This document shows, one piece after another, positions 16,068-23,259 of a stretch of DNA of 30,303 nt. Below the pieces are notes generated by a model, which saw only the letters and a program-made list of their open reading frames with translations, was not told where the DNA came from and searched no databases. Source of the stretch: Brevundimonas sp. (lineage in GTDB: Bacteria; Pseudomonadota; Alphaproteobacteria; Caulobacterales; Caulobacteraceae); the NCBI RefSeq assembly GCF_003248455.1, contig NZ_QFNM01000042.1, positions 1 through 30,303 of the forward strand, written 5' to 3'. Each line of letters begins with the position of its first letter. Positions within the stretch are counted from its first letter, which is position 1. The translations under genes were made by a program, and so were the position numbers.

Positions 16068-17233
16068 ACGCCTCGCCCCCTTGCGTCTTGTCGCGCCGGT
16101 CCGCCCTGTTGGGGCTTTCCGGCCTGTCCTTGGGCGGCCTGTCCTTGGGCGGCCTGTCGCTGCTGGCGGCGTGCGGGCCGGTCGACGAGGCGGCGTCCGC
16201 CTCGAACCTGAAGGACCTGCGCGGCCGGCCCGTCCAGCCCCTGGCGTCGGGCCGGAAGATCAGCATCGACGACGGCCGTTACCTGATCGCCCTGGCCCTG
16301 ATCCATCCCGATCCGGTCTCGCTGCTGTCGGCCTGGGGCGGGGACGTGAACCGGATCAGCCCGGATATGTACAAGGCCTTCGTCGACAAGTTCCCGGCCC
16401 TGGCCGCCCTACCCAAAATTCCCCGTTCCGGCGAACCCTTCAACCTGGAGGCCGTGCTGGCGGCCCATCCGGCGACGGCGGTGGTGTCGATCGATTCCGG
16501 TCCCAGCGACGAACAGGCGGCCCAGCTTCAGGCGGCGGGCGTGCCGGTCGCCTTCATCGACTTCTTCAACCATCCGTTCGAGAACCAGGCCCGCAGCCTG
16601 GCCCTGCTGGGCGCCTTGATCGGCCGCGGCGAACAGGCCGCCGCCTTCAACGCCTTCAAGAAGGCCCGCCTGGACGCCATCTCGGCCAAGGTGGCGACCG
16701 TGCCGATGGACCGGCGGCCGACGGTCTTCCTGGAACCGCACGCCATGATCACGCCCGACTGCTGCAACTCGCCGGGGCGGGGCAATGTCGGCGACTACAT
16801 CGCCTTCGTCGGCGGGCGCAACATCGGCGCGGACGTGCTGACGGCGCCGACCGGAAAGCTGAACCTGGAATATGTCATCCAGCGCGACCCGGACGTCTAT
16901 ATCGCCACCGGCGGCCCGCACCTGGCCAAGGCCGGCGGCTTCGTCGTGGGGCCGGACTTCACGGCCGAACAGTCGCAGGCGGGCCTGCGCCGCGTCACGG
17001 GCCGTGCGGGCATCTCGACGCTGAAGGCGGTGCGTCAGGGGCGCGCCCACGGCCTGTCGCATCAGCTGATCAACTCCCCCATCGACATCGTCGCCACCGA
17101 GGTTCTGGCCAAGTGGATTCATCCCGAACTGTTCGGCGATCTGAACCCGCGCGCCACCCTGGACCAGATCAACCGGCAGTTCCTGGCCGTGCCCTATCGC
17201 GGCGACTACTGGGCCGACCTGACGCCCGCCTGA
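16064..17233 (+). CDS. Siderophore ABC transporter substrate-binding lipoprotein (Tat-type signal)
   Basis: A 389-residue periplasmic binding protein of the FepB/FhuD/BtuF class. The N-terminus carries a twin-arginine motif (SRRSALLGL, residues 10-18), a hydrophobic repeat stretch and a lipobox LLAAC with Cys37, which suggests Tat export and lipid anchoring. The mature part has the two-lobe pattern with NLEAVLAAHPATAVVSID, QLQAAGVPVAFIDFF, the EPHAMITPDCCNSPGRGNVGDYI block, and IQRDPDVYIATG in the second lobe. It starts inside the esterase stop (4-bp overlap). The cognate permease and ATPase are on the opposite strand further right. The in-frame repeat in the signal region is listed separately. 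Confidence 0.92.
   Translation: MNASPPCVLSRRSALLGLSGLSLGGLSLGGLSLLAACGPVDEAASASNLKDLRGRPVQPLASGRKISIDDGRYLIALALIHPDPVSLLSAWGGDVNRISPDMYKAFVDKFPALAALPKIPRSGEPFNLEAVLAAHPATAVVSIDSGPSDEQAAQLQAAGVPVAFIDFFNHPFENQARSLALLGALIGRGEQAAAFNAFKKARLDAISAKVATVPMDRRPTVFLEPHAMITPDCCNSPGRGNVGDYIAFVGGRNIGADVLTAPTGKLNLEYVIQRDPDVYIATGGPHLAKAGGFVVGPDFTAEQSQAGLRRVTGRAGISTLKAVRQGRAHGLSHQLINSPIDIVATEVLAKWIHPELFGDLNPRATLDQINRQFLAVPYRGDYWADLTPA
16121..16162 (+). repeat. 15-bp in-frame tandem repeat in the signal peptide
   Basis: GGCCTGTCCTTGGGC occurs twice in perfect tandem (16121-16135 and 16136-16150) and a partial third copy follows (16151-16162). It encodes GLSLG-GLSLG-GLSL in the hydrophobic core of the Tat-type signal. 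Loss or gain of units keeps the frame and changes only core length. Confidence 0.85.
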
Positions 17234-17267
17234 TCCATTCCCCGAAGACCGAAGAAGGACTATGCCG

Positions 17268-18371
17268 ATGACCTCCGTTCGTTTCGCCGTCGCCGCCGCC
17301 GCCCTGCTGGCCGCGACGGCCGCGCCCGCCCTGGCCCATACGGCCGTCCTCGCCCAGCCGGCGGCCAGCGCCGGCGCGCCCAGCATCGTCAAGTCGGTCA
17401 AGGTCGAGCCCGGCGGCCTGTACGAGATCGTCTTCAACCCGGTCGACAGCACTCTGCTGGTCGCCGCCGTCGGCCCGCGCGGCGAGACGCGCGGCGCCAT
17501 CGCCCGCCTGAGCGCCGACCTGACGCCGGGCCAGGCCATCGACGTCTCGGCCAACCCGCTCTACGGCCTGGGCTTCAACAGCCGCACCCAGACGCTTTAC
17601 GGCACGGCGACCCGTTCCGGCTCCGTCGGGGTGGTGGATGTCAGGACCGGCCGTCTGGTCGCCACCATCAAGGACGGCGACGACGATTCCGCCCACGTCC
17701 GCGAGGTCATCGTCGACGAGGCGCGCAACAAGGCCTATGTCACCGTCGTCGGCGGGGAGGCGAACGACGCCAGCCGCCCGAACCAGATCTGGGTCGTCGA
17801 CGGCGCGACCAACACCCTGGAGCGCAAGATCGCCGCCCCGGTTGGCGGCCTGACCGGCGCAGCGCTGGACGCCCGGAACAACCGCCTGTTCGTCACGGGC
17901 ATGAGCTCCAACGACGTGGGCGTCATCGACCTGTCGACGGGCCAGTCCGCCGGAACCTGGCCCACCGGCAGCGAAAAGCCCACCAACGTCGCCTTCGACG
18001 CGCGCGGGAACCGTCTGTTCGTGGCCAGCCAGGGCACGGGCGACCTGACCGTCCTGAACGCCGCCGACGGCGCGGTGATCAGGAAGGTGCCGACCGGCGA
18101 GGGCGCGCTCAGCGTCGCCTACAATCCCGGAAACGATCAGGTCTATGTCGCCAACCGCCAGGCGGGCACGGTGACGGTGGTGAACGGCGCAGACTACGCC
18201 GTCCTGGCCAATCTCCAGACCGGCACCTTCCCCCAGACCATCGCCATCGATCCGGCGACCAACGCCGTCTATGTGACCAACAAGGCGCGGGGCCTGCCGC
18301 GCAACGCCCCGGCCGGCACGCCCGTCCCGGTCGATCCGGCCGGCGACACCGTCACCCTGATCCGGCCCTGA
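17268..18371 (+). CDS. YncE-family seven-bladed beta-propeller, exported
   Basis: A 367-residue protein with a signal peptide (cut near ALA before HT). YVTN/YncE-type propeller blades follow, recognisable from repeats such as YEIVFNPVDSTLLVAA, LYGLGFNSRTQTLYGTA, REVIVDEARNKAYVTV, TGAALDARNNRLFVTG, TNVAFDARGNRLFVAS, LSVAYNPGNDQVYVAN and QTIAIDPATNAVYVTN. E. coli yncE lies beside the TonB receptor gene yncD and is iron-regulated (recall). Here it closes a siderophore-uptake operon 34 bp or less after the binding protein, so a periplasmic role in iron acquisition is likely, though the reaction is unknown. ATG 17268 is preferred over 17262 because the GAAGGA ribosome site lies eight bases from the former and two from the latter. 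Confidence 0.9.
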   Translation: MTSVRFAVAAAALLAATAAPALAHTAVLAQPAASAGAPSIVKSVKVEPGGLYEIVFNPVDSTLLVAAVGPRGETRGAIARLSADLTPGQAIDVSANPLYGLGFNSRTQTLYGTATRSGSVGVVDVRTGRLVATIKDGDDDSAHVREVIVDEARNKAYVTVVGGEANDASRPNQIWVVDGATNTLERKIAAPVGGLTGAALDARNNRLFVTGMSSNDVGVIDLSTGQSAGTWPTGSEKPTNVAFDARGNRLFVASQGTGDLTVLNAADGAVIRKVPTGEGALSVAYNPGNDQVYVANRQAGTVTVVNGADYAVLANLQTGTFPQTIAIDPATNAVYVTNKARGLPRNAPAGTPVPVDPAGDTVTLIRP

Positions 18372-18416
18372 TCCAAGGGTCTGATCCAAGGGCCTGAGCC
18401 AAGGGCTGACCCAAAC
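18368..18416 (+). repeat. Short tandem repeat at the YncE gene end
   Basis: About four copies of a 12-13 bp unit (CTGATCCAAGGGT, CTGATCCAAGGGC, CTGAGCCAAGGG, CTGACCCAAAC) run from the stop codon outward. The first copy contains the TGA stop of the propeller gene, and the following copies offer further TGA triplets. Confidence 0.75.
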
Positions 18417-18424
18417 AAGTGCGT

Positions 18425-18445
18425 CGACGCCCCGACGGGGCGTCG
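18425..18445. terminator. Strong hairpin between convergent genes
   Basis: CGACGCCCC and GGGGCGTCG form a perfect 9-bp stem with a GAC loop, midway between the YncE gene and the convergent ATPase gene (11 bp from its stop). There is no T-run on either side, so factor-independent termination is uncertain. Confidence 0.5.
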
Positions 18446-18456
18446 GCGCCTGCGGT

Positions 18457-19227
18457 TCAGAGCACCGCGTCCACCAGCACCTGAATCTGGCCGCGCGCGC
18501 AGGGTTCGACGCGGGCGCGCACCTGCCAGACGTCGGCCAGGACGGCGGGGGTGACGGCTTCGGCGGGGCTGCCTTCGACCTGCACCCGACCGTTCGCCAG
18601 GACCACGATCCGGTCCGAGACCCGCGCGGCCGCCTGCAGGTCGTGCAGCACCATCGCCACGACGGCCTGGTTCTCCTGCGCATAGGCGCGGGCCAGGCCG
18701 AACACCTCCAACTGGTGACGCAGATCGAGCGCGCTGGTCGGTTCGTCCAGCAGCAGGACGCGCGGTTGGCGCACCATTGCCTGGGCCAGGGCGGCGATCT
18801 GGCGCTGGCCGCCCGACAGCCGGTCCAGCCGCTTCAACGCCAGATCGACCGCCCCCACCCGTTCCAGCGCCGCCAGGGCGCGCACCTCGGCCCGGGCCGA
18901 ACCGGCGGCCGAGGGCGAGGCCTCCAGCGCGGCGATCACCGTCTCCAGCACCGTCAGGGCCACGTCCTGGGGCAGGGTCTGGGGCATGTAGGCGACGTGC
19001 CGGGCCCGCTCGGCGATGGACATCCGGTTCAGGTCCAGCCCGTCCAGCAACACCTGGCCCGAGGCGGGCGTCAGCCCGGCGATGGCCCGCATCAGGGTCG
19101 TCTTGCCCGCCCCGTTCGGCCCGATCAGGGACACGACCTGACCCGCCGCCAGCGGCTGCAAGGCCATGTCGGACAATATGGCGCGGTCGCCGTAGCGGGC
19201 GGTCAGATGCTGGACGACCAGGCTCAT
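18457..19227 (-). CDS. Siderophore ABC transporter ATP-binding protein, FecE/FepC type
   Basis: A 256-residue ABC ATPase. Walker A GPNGAGKTT is at residues 36-44, the Q-loop in AYMPQTLP, the signature LSGGQRQ at 137-143, Walker B VLLLDEPTSALD at 157-168 and the switch His in VLHDLQAA. Subfamily features (RYGDRAILSDM at the start; VLADVWQVRARVE near the end) fit importers of iron complexes, haem or cobalamin. It starts 4 bp inside the end of the permease gene, so the two are translationally coupled, and it powers uptake from the periplasmic lipoprotein encoded on the opposite strand. There is only one permease gene, so a homodimeric channel is expected. Confidence 0.93.
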   Translation of the reverse strand: MSLVVQHLTARYGDRAILSDMALQPLAAGQVVSLIGPNGAGKTTLMRAIAGLTPASGQVLLDGLDLNRMSIAERARHVAYMPQTLPQDVALTVLETVIAALEASPSAAGSARAEVRALAALERVGAVDLALKRLDRLSGGQRQIAALAQAMVRQPRVLLLDEPTSALDLRHQLEVFGLARAYAQENQAVVAMVLHDLQAAARVSDRIVVLANGRVQVEGSPAEAVTPAVLADVWQVRARVEPCARGQIQVLVDAVL

Positions 19228-20309
19228 CCCCGCGCCCCGCTGCGGAAGATCAGGAACAGGAAGGCCGGCACCCCGATCACCGCCGTCACCACCCCGACGG
19301 GCAGAAGCGCGCCCGGAACCAGGGTCTTGGACGCCGCCGAGGCCAGGGACATCAACAGCGCCCCGCTCAGCACGCTGGCGGGCAGATAGAGCCGGTGATC
19401 CTCGCCGACCAGCAGCCGGGCGATGTGCGGCCCGACCAGGCCGACGAAACCGACCACGCCGACGAAGGCCACGGCGGCGGCGGACAGCAGGCTGGCGCGC
19501 AAGAGCGAAAAGAATCTCAACCGCGCCACATCGACCCCCGCGCTCGACGCCCGGTCCTCGCCCAGCCTCAGCGCCGTCAAGGCTCGCGCCGCCGCCCAGG
19601 AGAAGGGCAGGGTCAGGACGACGACCGCCGCCAGCACGGCGACCGAGCGCCAGCTGGCCCGCGACAGCGACCCCATGGTCCAGAACACCAGCTGTTGCAG
19701 CGCCTCCTGCGAGGCGACGAACTGGACCAGGGCGGTCAGGGCGTTGAAGGCGAAGACCAGGGCGATGCCGAACAGGACGATGCTCTGCACCCCGCCGCGC
19801 CGCGCCCGCGCCAGGGCCTGCAGCAGCAGCACCGATCCGAAGGCGAAGACGAAGGCGTTCAGCGCCACCACCCCGTCCGCCGGGATGAAGGGCAGGCCCA
19901 GCCCCAGCACGATGGCCAGGGACGCGCCGAACGACGCCGCCGACGAGACGCCCAGGGTGAAGGGGCTGGCCAGGGGGTTGTTCAGCACCGTCTGCATCTC
20001 GGCCCCCGACAGGGCCAGGGCCGCCCCGACCAGGATCGCCGTCAGGGCGTAGGGCAGGCGGATCTGCCAGACGATGGCGGCCTCCGACGGGCTAAGCAGG
20101 TCGGGCCGCACGATGCCGGTGACGATCCGCCAGGCCGACAGGCCCGACGGCCCCGTCGCGGCGTCCAGGCACAGCGCCAGCCCGCAGGCGACCGCCAGCC
20201 CGGCCAGAAGCAGCTGGCGGCGCAGCCGCAGGCGGCGGTGCCGGCCCAGGACCTGGAGCGCGGCGTCGGAGGCGGAAAGGGAAATGTCCATCATCGGAAT
20301 GCGTCGCAT
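19224..20309 (-). CDS. Siderophore ABC transporter permease, FecCD family
   Basis: A 361-residue polytopic inner-membrane permease of the FecCD/BtuC family with about nine to ten hydrophobic segments. Family blocks are visible: IRLPYALTAILVGAALALSGAEMQ, NNPLASPFTLGVSSAASFGA, WTMGSLSRASW, VAFVGVVGFVGLVGPHIARLLVGEDHR and LLPVGVVTAVIGVPAFLFLI. The EDHR region is the usual contact site for the ATPase. The first ATG (20309) lies inside a palindrome; the ATG pair at 20294/20291, giving MDISLS, is an equally good start and would leave the palindrome upstream of the gene. No strong ribosome site separates them. It is first in a two-gene operon with the ATPase. Confidence 0.93.
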   Translation of the reverse strand: MRRIPMMDISLSASDAALQVLGRHRRLRLRRQLLLAGLAVACGLALCLDAATGPSGLSAWRIVTGIVRPDLLSPSEAAIVWQIRLPYALTAILVGAALALSGAEMQTVLNNPLASPFTLGVSSAASFGASLAIVLGLGLPFIPADGVVALNAFVFAFGSVLLLQALARARRGGVQSIVLFGIALVFAFNALTALVQFVASQEALQQLVFWTMGSLSRASWRSVAVLAAVVVLTLPFSWAAARALTALRLGEDRASSAGVDVARLRFFSLLRASLLSAAAVAFVGVVGFVGLVGPHIARLLVGEDHRLYLPASVLSGALLMSLASAASKTLVPGALLPVGVVTAVIGVPAFLFLIFRSGARG

Positions 20310-20310
20310 T
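20298..20310. promoter_or_regulatory. Candidate Fur-like palindrome at the permease/esterase divergent region
   Basis: AATGCG-T-CGCATT is a perfect 6-1-6 palindrome with the same spacing as the Fur half-site arrangement AATGAT-A-ATCATT. It lies 34 bp before the plus-strand esterase ATG and overlaps or just precedes the permease start. The flank GTCGCATTAC matches the site before the receptor gene. Fur binding is inference. Confidence 0.4.
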
Positions 20311-20344
20311 ACAACAGGCCGCGCCGATGGGCTAGGAAGGGTTC

Positions 20345-21103
20345 ATGACCGACGACGTTCTTTCCGCCTGGACGCCCTGGACCGCGCCGGGCTGGCGCGT
20401 TCGTCCGCTGTCCGGGCCGGACGGCCGGACGCTGGACCTGATGCTGGCCGTGCCAGGCGGGGCGCCGCCGCCGGGCGCCTGGCCCCTGTTGCTCGCTTTG
20501 GACGGCGGTCGGTTCTTCCCCGCCCTGGCCGGCGCCGCCGCGGCCCTGTCGCACCGGACCGACAAGACCGGCGTCGTTCCGATGGCCGTCGCCGGCCTGG
20601 GCCATCGGCCGGACCAGGGGGCGCTCGCGGATCAGCGCGCGCGCGACTTCACCGGGCGCCCCGGTCCTGACGCCGCCGTGCCGTCCGGCGGCGCCCAGGC
20701 GTTGCGCGATCTTATCGTGGAGGAGGCGCTGCCGATGCTGGGTCGGGCCGCCCCGATCGACCCGGCGCGGACTACCCTGTTCGGCCATTCCCTGGGCGGC
20801 CTGTTCGTGCTGGAGACGCTTCGGGCCAATCCCGCCCTGTTCGCCCGCTGGGTCGCGGTCAGCCCGTCCCTGTGGTGGACGACCCCGCCCGCCGACATCG
20901 CCTCGCCTTCGCTGATGGTGGGGTGCGGCGGGGCGGAGACGGCCCGCGACATGTGCGCCCGGATCGCCGCCTGGGTCGCCGAGAAACCCGGCGGCGCGGT
21001 CTTCACCCAGGCGCCCGGCGCCGACCACGGCTCGGCCCCCTTCGCCCTGATCCCGGACATCCTGCGCCACGCCAGCGGCGTGGCGCAGGCCGGGTCCGCT
21101 TAG
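20345..21103 (+). CDS. Cytoplasmic siderophore esterase, Fes/IroE-like
   Basis: A 252-residue alpha/beta hydrolase related to the exported esterase of this locus. It has the same nucleophile and following blocks (FGHSLGGLFVLET with Ser149; VAVSPSLWW) and a catalytic His near 228 in ADHGS. Unlike the other it has no signal peptide: the N-terminus MTDDVLSAWTPW is polar. It should therefore act in the cytoplasm, where Fes-type enzymes open ferric catecholate trilactones to release iron (family knowledge). A clear AGGAAGGG ribosome site precedes the ATG by five bases. It is divergent from the permease with a gap of only 35 bp, so its promoter must overlap that gene. Its stop overlaps the convergent gene by 4 bp. 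Confidence 0.87.
   Translation: MTDDVLSAWTPWTAPGWRVRPLSGPDGRTLDLMLAVPGGAPPPGAWPLLLALDGGRFFPALAGAAAALSHRTDKTGVVPMAVAGLGHRPDQGALADQRARDFTGRPGPDAAVPSGGAQALRDLIVEEALPMLGRAAPIDPARTTLFGHSLGGLFVLETLRANPALFARWVAVSPSLWWTTPPADIASPSLMVGCGGAETARDMCARIAAWVAEKPGGAVFTQAPGADHGSAPFALIPDILRHASGVAQAGSA
21061..21089. terminator. Perfect 13-bp hairpin inside the esterase 3' end
   Basis: CCTGCGCCACGCC (21061-21073) and GGCGTGGCGCAGG (21077-21089) form an uninterrupted 13-bp stem with an AGC loop. It encodes part of the C-terminal ILRHASGVAQAGSA. It lies 12 bp before the stop of one gene and 11 bp beyond the stop of the convergent gene, so it could end transcription of both. No T-run is present. Confidence 0.5.
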
Positions 21104-21993
21104 CGGCGGACGCGGCTTTCCAGCTCGCCGATGCGGCGGGTCAGATAGGCCGTGTCGTCCGACGACGGCGTCGTGCGGCCATAGGCGGCCTCCAGCCGGG
21201 TCAGATCGCCCAGTTCCACGCGGATGTCGGCCGCATCGGCGCGGGTGACGGCGCCGGCGCGTTCGGCCGCCGCCAGACTGGTCTCCAGATTCGCCAGCCG
21301 GGTTCGGGCGGGCAGGGCGGCGGAGCCGTTCTGGCCCGCCGGGCCGTCGCCGACCCGCAGGTCCAGCGCATCCAGGCGCGCGTCCAGATCGGCGCGCTCG
21401 GCGGCGCTGATCGCGCCATCGGCCTTGTAGCGGCTCTCGACCTGGATCAGGGCCTGATAGTCGGCCTTCAGCCGCGTGGCCTCGGTGCGGGTCAGCCGCC
21501 GCGCCGTCACGGCCGCATCGACGCGGGCGTCGAAGGCGGCGCGGCCTTCGGCCACGGCGTCGGTCTCGCCATAGCCGACGGCGCCCGAATCCAGCGTCTG
21601 GGTCAAGGCGGTGTAGCGGGCGTTCAGATCGGCGCGCTCCTGGGCGGAGATGCCGTCGGCGGCGTAGCGGTTCTCCAGATCGACCAGGGCGGTGTAGTCG
21701 GCCCGCAACCGCGTGGCGGCCGAGGCGGACACGGTTCCGGCGCGCACGCCGGCGTCGACGCGGCCGGTGAACTGGGTCTGGCCGTCACGCAGCGGCCGGC
21801 CGCCGCGCAGCCAGGCCTGGTCCATGGCCGACAGGCCCAGCCGGTCGCCGAACAGGGCGCCGACGACCGCGCCGAGCCGATCCTGATTGGTGGCGGGCGT
21901 CTGGGCCGGGGCGGCCCCGGCGGCGAGGGTCAGGGCCAGGGCGCCGGCGCCGGCCAGGCCGATGCGGAGGGGAGCAGGGCGGATAGGGGTCAT
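21100..21993 (-). CDS. Secreted helical three-repeat protein of unknown function
   Basis: A 297-residue protein I do not recognise. The signal peptide spans about residues 1-31 (AGAAPA before QT). Two clear repeats, residues about 75-135 and 154-214, share RVDAxVxA, ATRLxADYxAL, ExRYxADGxIS and ERADLxARxxAL. A third, weaker one lies at about 232-297. The pattern is strongly alpha-helical with charged surfaces, and the DGxISxxE turn recalls EF-hand-like loops without the full calcium ligand set. It lies 96 bp downstream of yjfC on the same strand and could be the last gene of that operon. Its TAA stop overlaps the TAG stop of the convergent esterase gene by two bases (4-bp gene overlap). Confidence 0.8.
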   Translation of the reverse strand: MTPIRPAPLRIGLAGAGALALTLAAGAAPAQTPATNQDRLGAVVGALFGDRLGLSAMDQAWLRGGRPLRDGQTQFTGRVDAGVRAGTVSASAATRLRADYTALVDLENRYAADGISAQERADLNARYTALTQTLDSGAVGYGETDAVAEGRAAFDARVDAAVTARRLTRTEATRLKADYQALIQVESRYKADGAISAAERADLDARLDALDLRVGDGPAGQNGSAALPARTRLANLETSLAAAERAGAVTRADAADIRVELGDLTRLEAAYGRTTPSSDDTAYLTRRIGELESRVRR

Positions 21994-22008
21994 GGAAAGA
22001 AGCCTTTT

Positions 22009-22040
22009 CGTCGTTCCGGTTTCGAGCCGAAAGAACGACG
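22009..22040 (-). other. Hairpin between yjfC and the three-repeat gene
   Basis: CGTCGTTC (22009-22016) pairs with GAACGACG (22033-22040), with a further CGG/CCG pairing inside. It lies 49 bp after the yjfC stop and 15 bp before the next ATG. It could be a weak terminator or a leader hairpin of the following gene; there is no T-run in either sense. Confidence 0.4.
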
Positions 22041-22089
22041 GTCGCCCGGCTTGGTTGCCCTTTCCACGCCGACCGGCGCGACGTCCGGC

Positions 22090-23256
22090 TCAGTCGCGGA
22101 TGAAATGCGGCACGAAACGCGAGGTGTTGCGGGTGATCCGACCCTTGTCCTCGCGCAGGCTGATCCCCGCAGGCTCGGCCCCGACCACCCACGATCCGAC
22201 GATGGCGTGATTGCCGTCGAACAGGGGCGGATCGTGCAGCGCCTGGCGGATCCAGCGCCCCTCGCCATAGCCGCCGTCGACCACCTCGGCCCCGCTCAGA
22301 CCCCGGTCGATCAGTTCGACGTTGTCGCCTTCGCGCGAGAACAGGGGCTTGCGGACATAGGACGATCCCAGGGCGTTCTCGGCCGGATCGCCCTCGAAAT
22401 AGGCCTCCAGCAGATTGGGGTGGCCCGCATGGCGTTCCCATAACAGGGGCAGGATCGCCTTGTTGGACAGCAGGCTCTTCCACGCCGGCTCCAGCACCGT
22501 GACCTCGGCGGTGGGCAGGGGGGCGGCGTAGTCGTCGCGCAGCATCTGCTCCCAGGGATACAGTTTGAACAGCGCCTGGATGATCCAGTTCTCGTGATCC
22601 ACGAACCGGCCGTCTTCGTTCAGGCCGATCTGTTCGATGGCGACGAACTGCGGCTCCAGCCCGGCCTGCCGGGCCAGGTCCTCCAAGAAGCGCACCGTCT
22701 GCCGGTCCTCGACGAAATCCGGGTCCGAGGCGAAATGGACGAAGCCGCCGTCGGGGAAGATGGCGCGGAACCGATCGACCAGCTTTTCGTGCAGGCTGTT
22801 GAACTGATCGGCGTCGGCGGGCAGGACGCCGGCCTTGATCTGGTCCTCCAGCCACAGCCACTGGAACACCGCCGTCTCATAGATGCTGGTCGGGGTGTCG
22901 GCGTTGTATTCGTAGAGCTTGGCCGGCCCCTGGCCGTCATAGGCGAAGTCGAACCGGCCATACAGGGACGGGTCGCCCCGCTTCCAGCTGTCGGCCACAT
23001 AGTCCCGCATCGGCTCGGGAATATCGAGCTGCTCCATCAGCCGCTCGGACTGGACCGCCTCGTCGACCAGGTCCAGGCACAGGCCGTGCAGTTCCTCGGT
23101 CGGCGCCTCGATCCCGTCCTCGATCTCGCCCAGGGAGAAGGCGTAGGCCGCCGTCTCGTCCCAATAAGGCTGGCCGTCGGTATGGCGCCAGGTGAAGCCG
23201 AGTTCCTCGGCCTTGGCGTCCCAGTCGGTGCGGGGGTCGAGGCGCAGACGCTCCAT
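22090..23256 (-). CDS. yjfC: Glutathionylspermidine synthase-family ATP-grasp ligase (YjfC/YgiC)
   Basis: A 388-residue ATP-grasp amide ligase of the GSP_synth family. Hallmarks are RFDFAYDGQGPAKLYEYNADTPTSIYE near residues 101-126, then the ATP-binding block EPAWKSLLSNKAILPLLWERH, SSYVRKPLFSREG and NHAIVGSWVVGAEPAGISLRED near the end. Only the synthetase half is present; the amidase domain of true GspSA is absent, as in E. coli YjfC and YgiC. The true substrate of this branch is not established; peptide or polyamine ligation is proposed for the family. It follows the PspA gene with a 3-bp gap and belongs to a yjfI-pspA-yjfC operon. Confidence 0.92.
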   Translation of the reverse strand: MERLRLDPRTDWDAKAEELGFTWRHTDGQPYWDETAAYAFSLGEIEDGIEAPTEELHGLCLDLVDEAVQSERLMEQLDIPEPMRDYVADSWKRGDPSLYGRFDFAYDGQGPAKLYEYNADTPTSIYETAVFQWLWLEDQIKAGVLPADADQFNSLHEKLVDRFRAIFPDGGFVHFASDPDFVEDRQTVRFLEDLARQAGLEPQFVAIEQIGLNEDGRFVDHENWIIQALFKLYPWEQMLRDDYAAPLPTAEVTVLEPAWKSLLSNKAILPLLWERHAGHPNLLEAYFEGDPAENALGSSYVRKPLFSREGDNVELIDRGLSGAEVVDGGYGEGRWIRQALHDPPLFDGNHAIVGSWVVGAEPAGISLREDKGRITRNTSRFVPHFIRD

Positions 23257-23259
23257 GGG

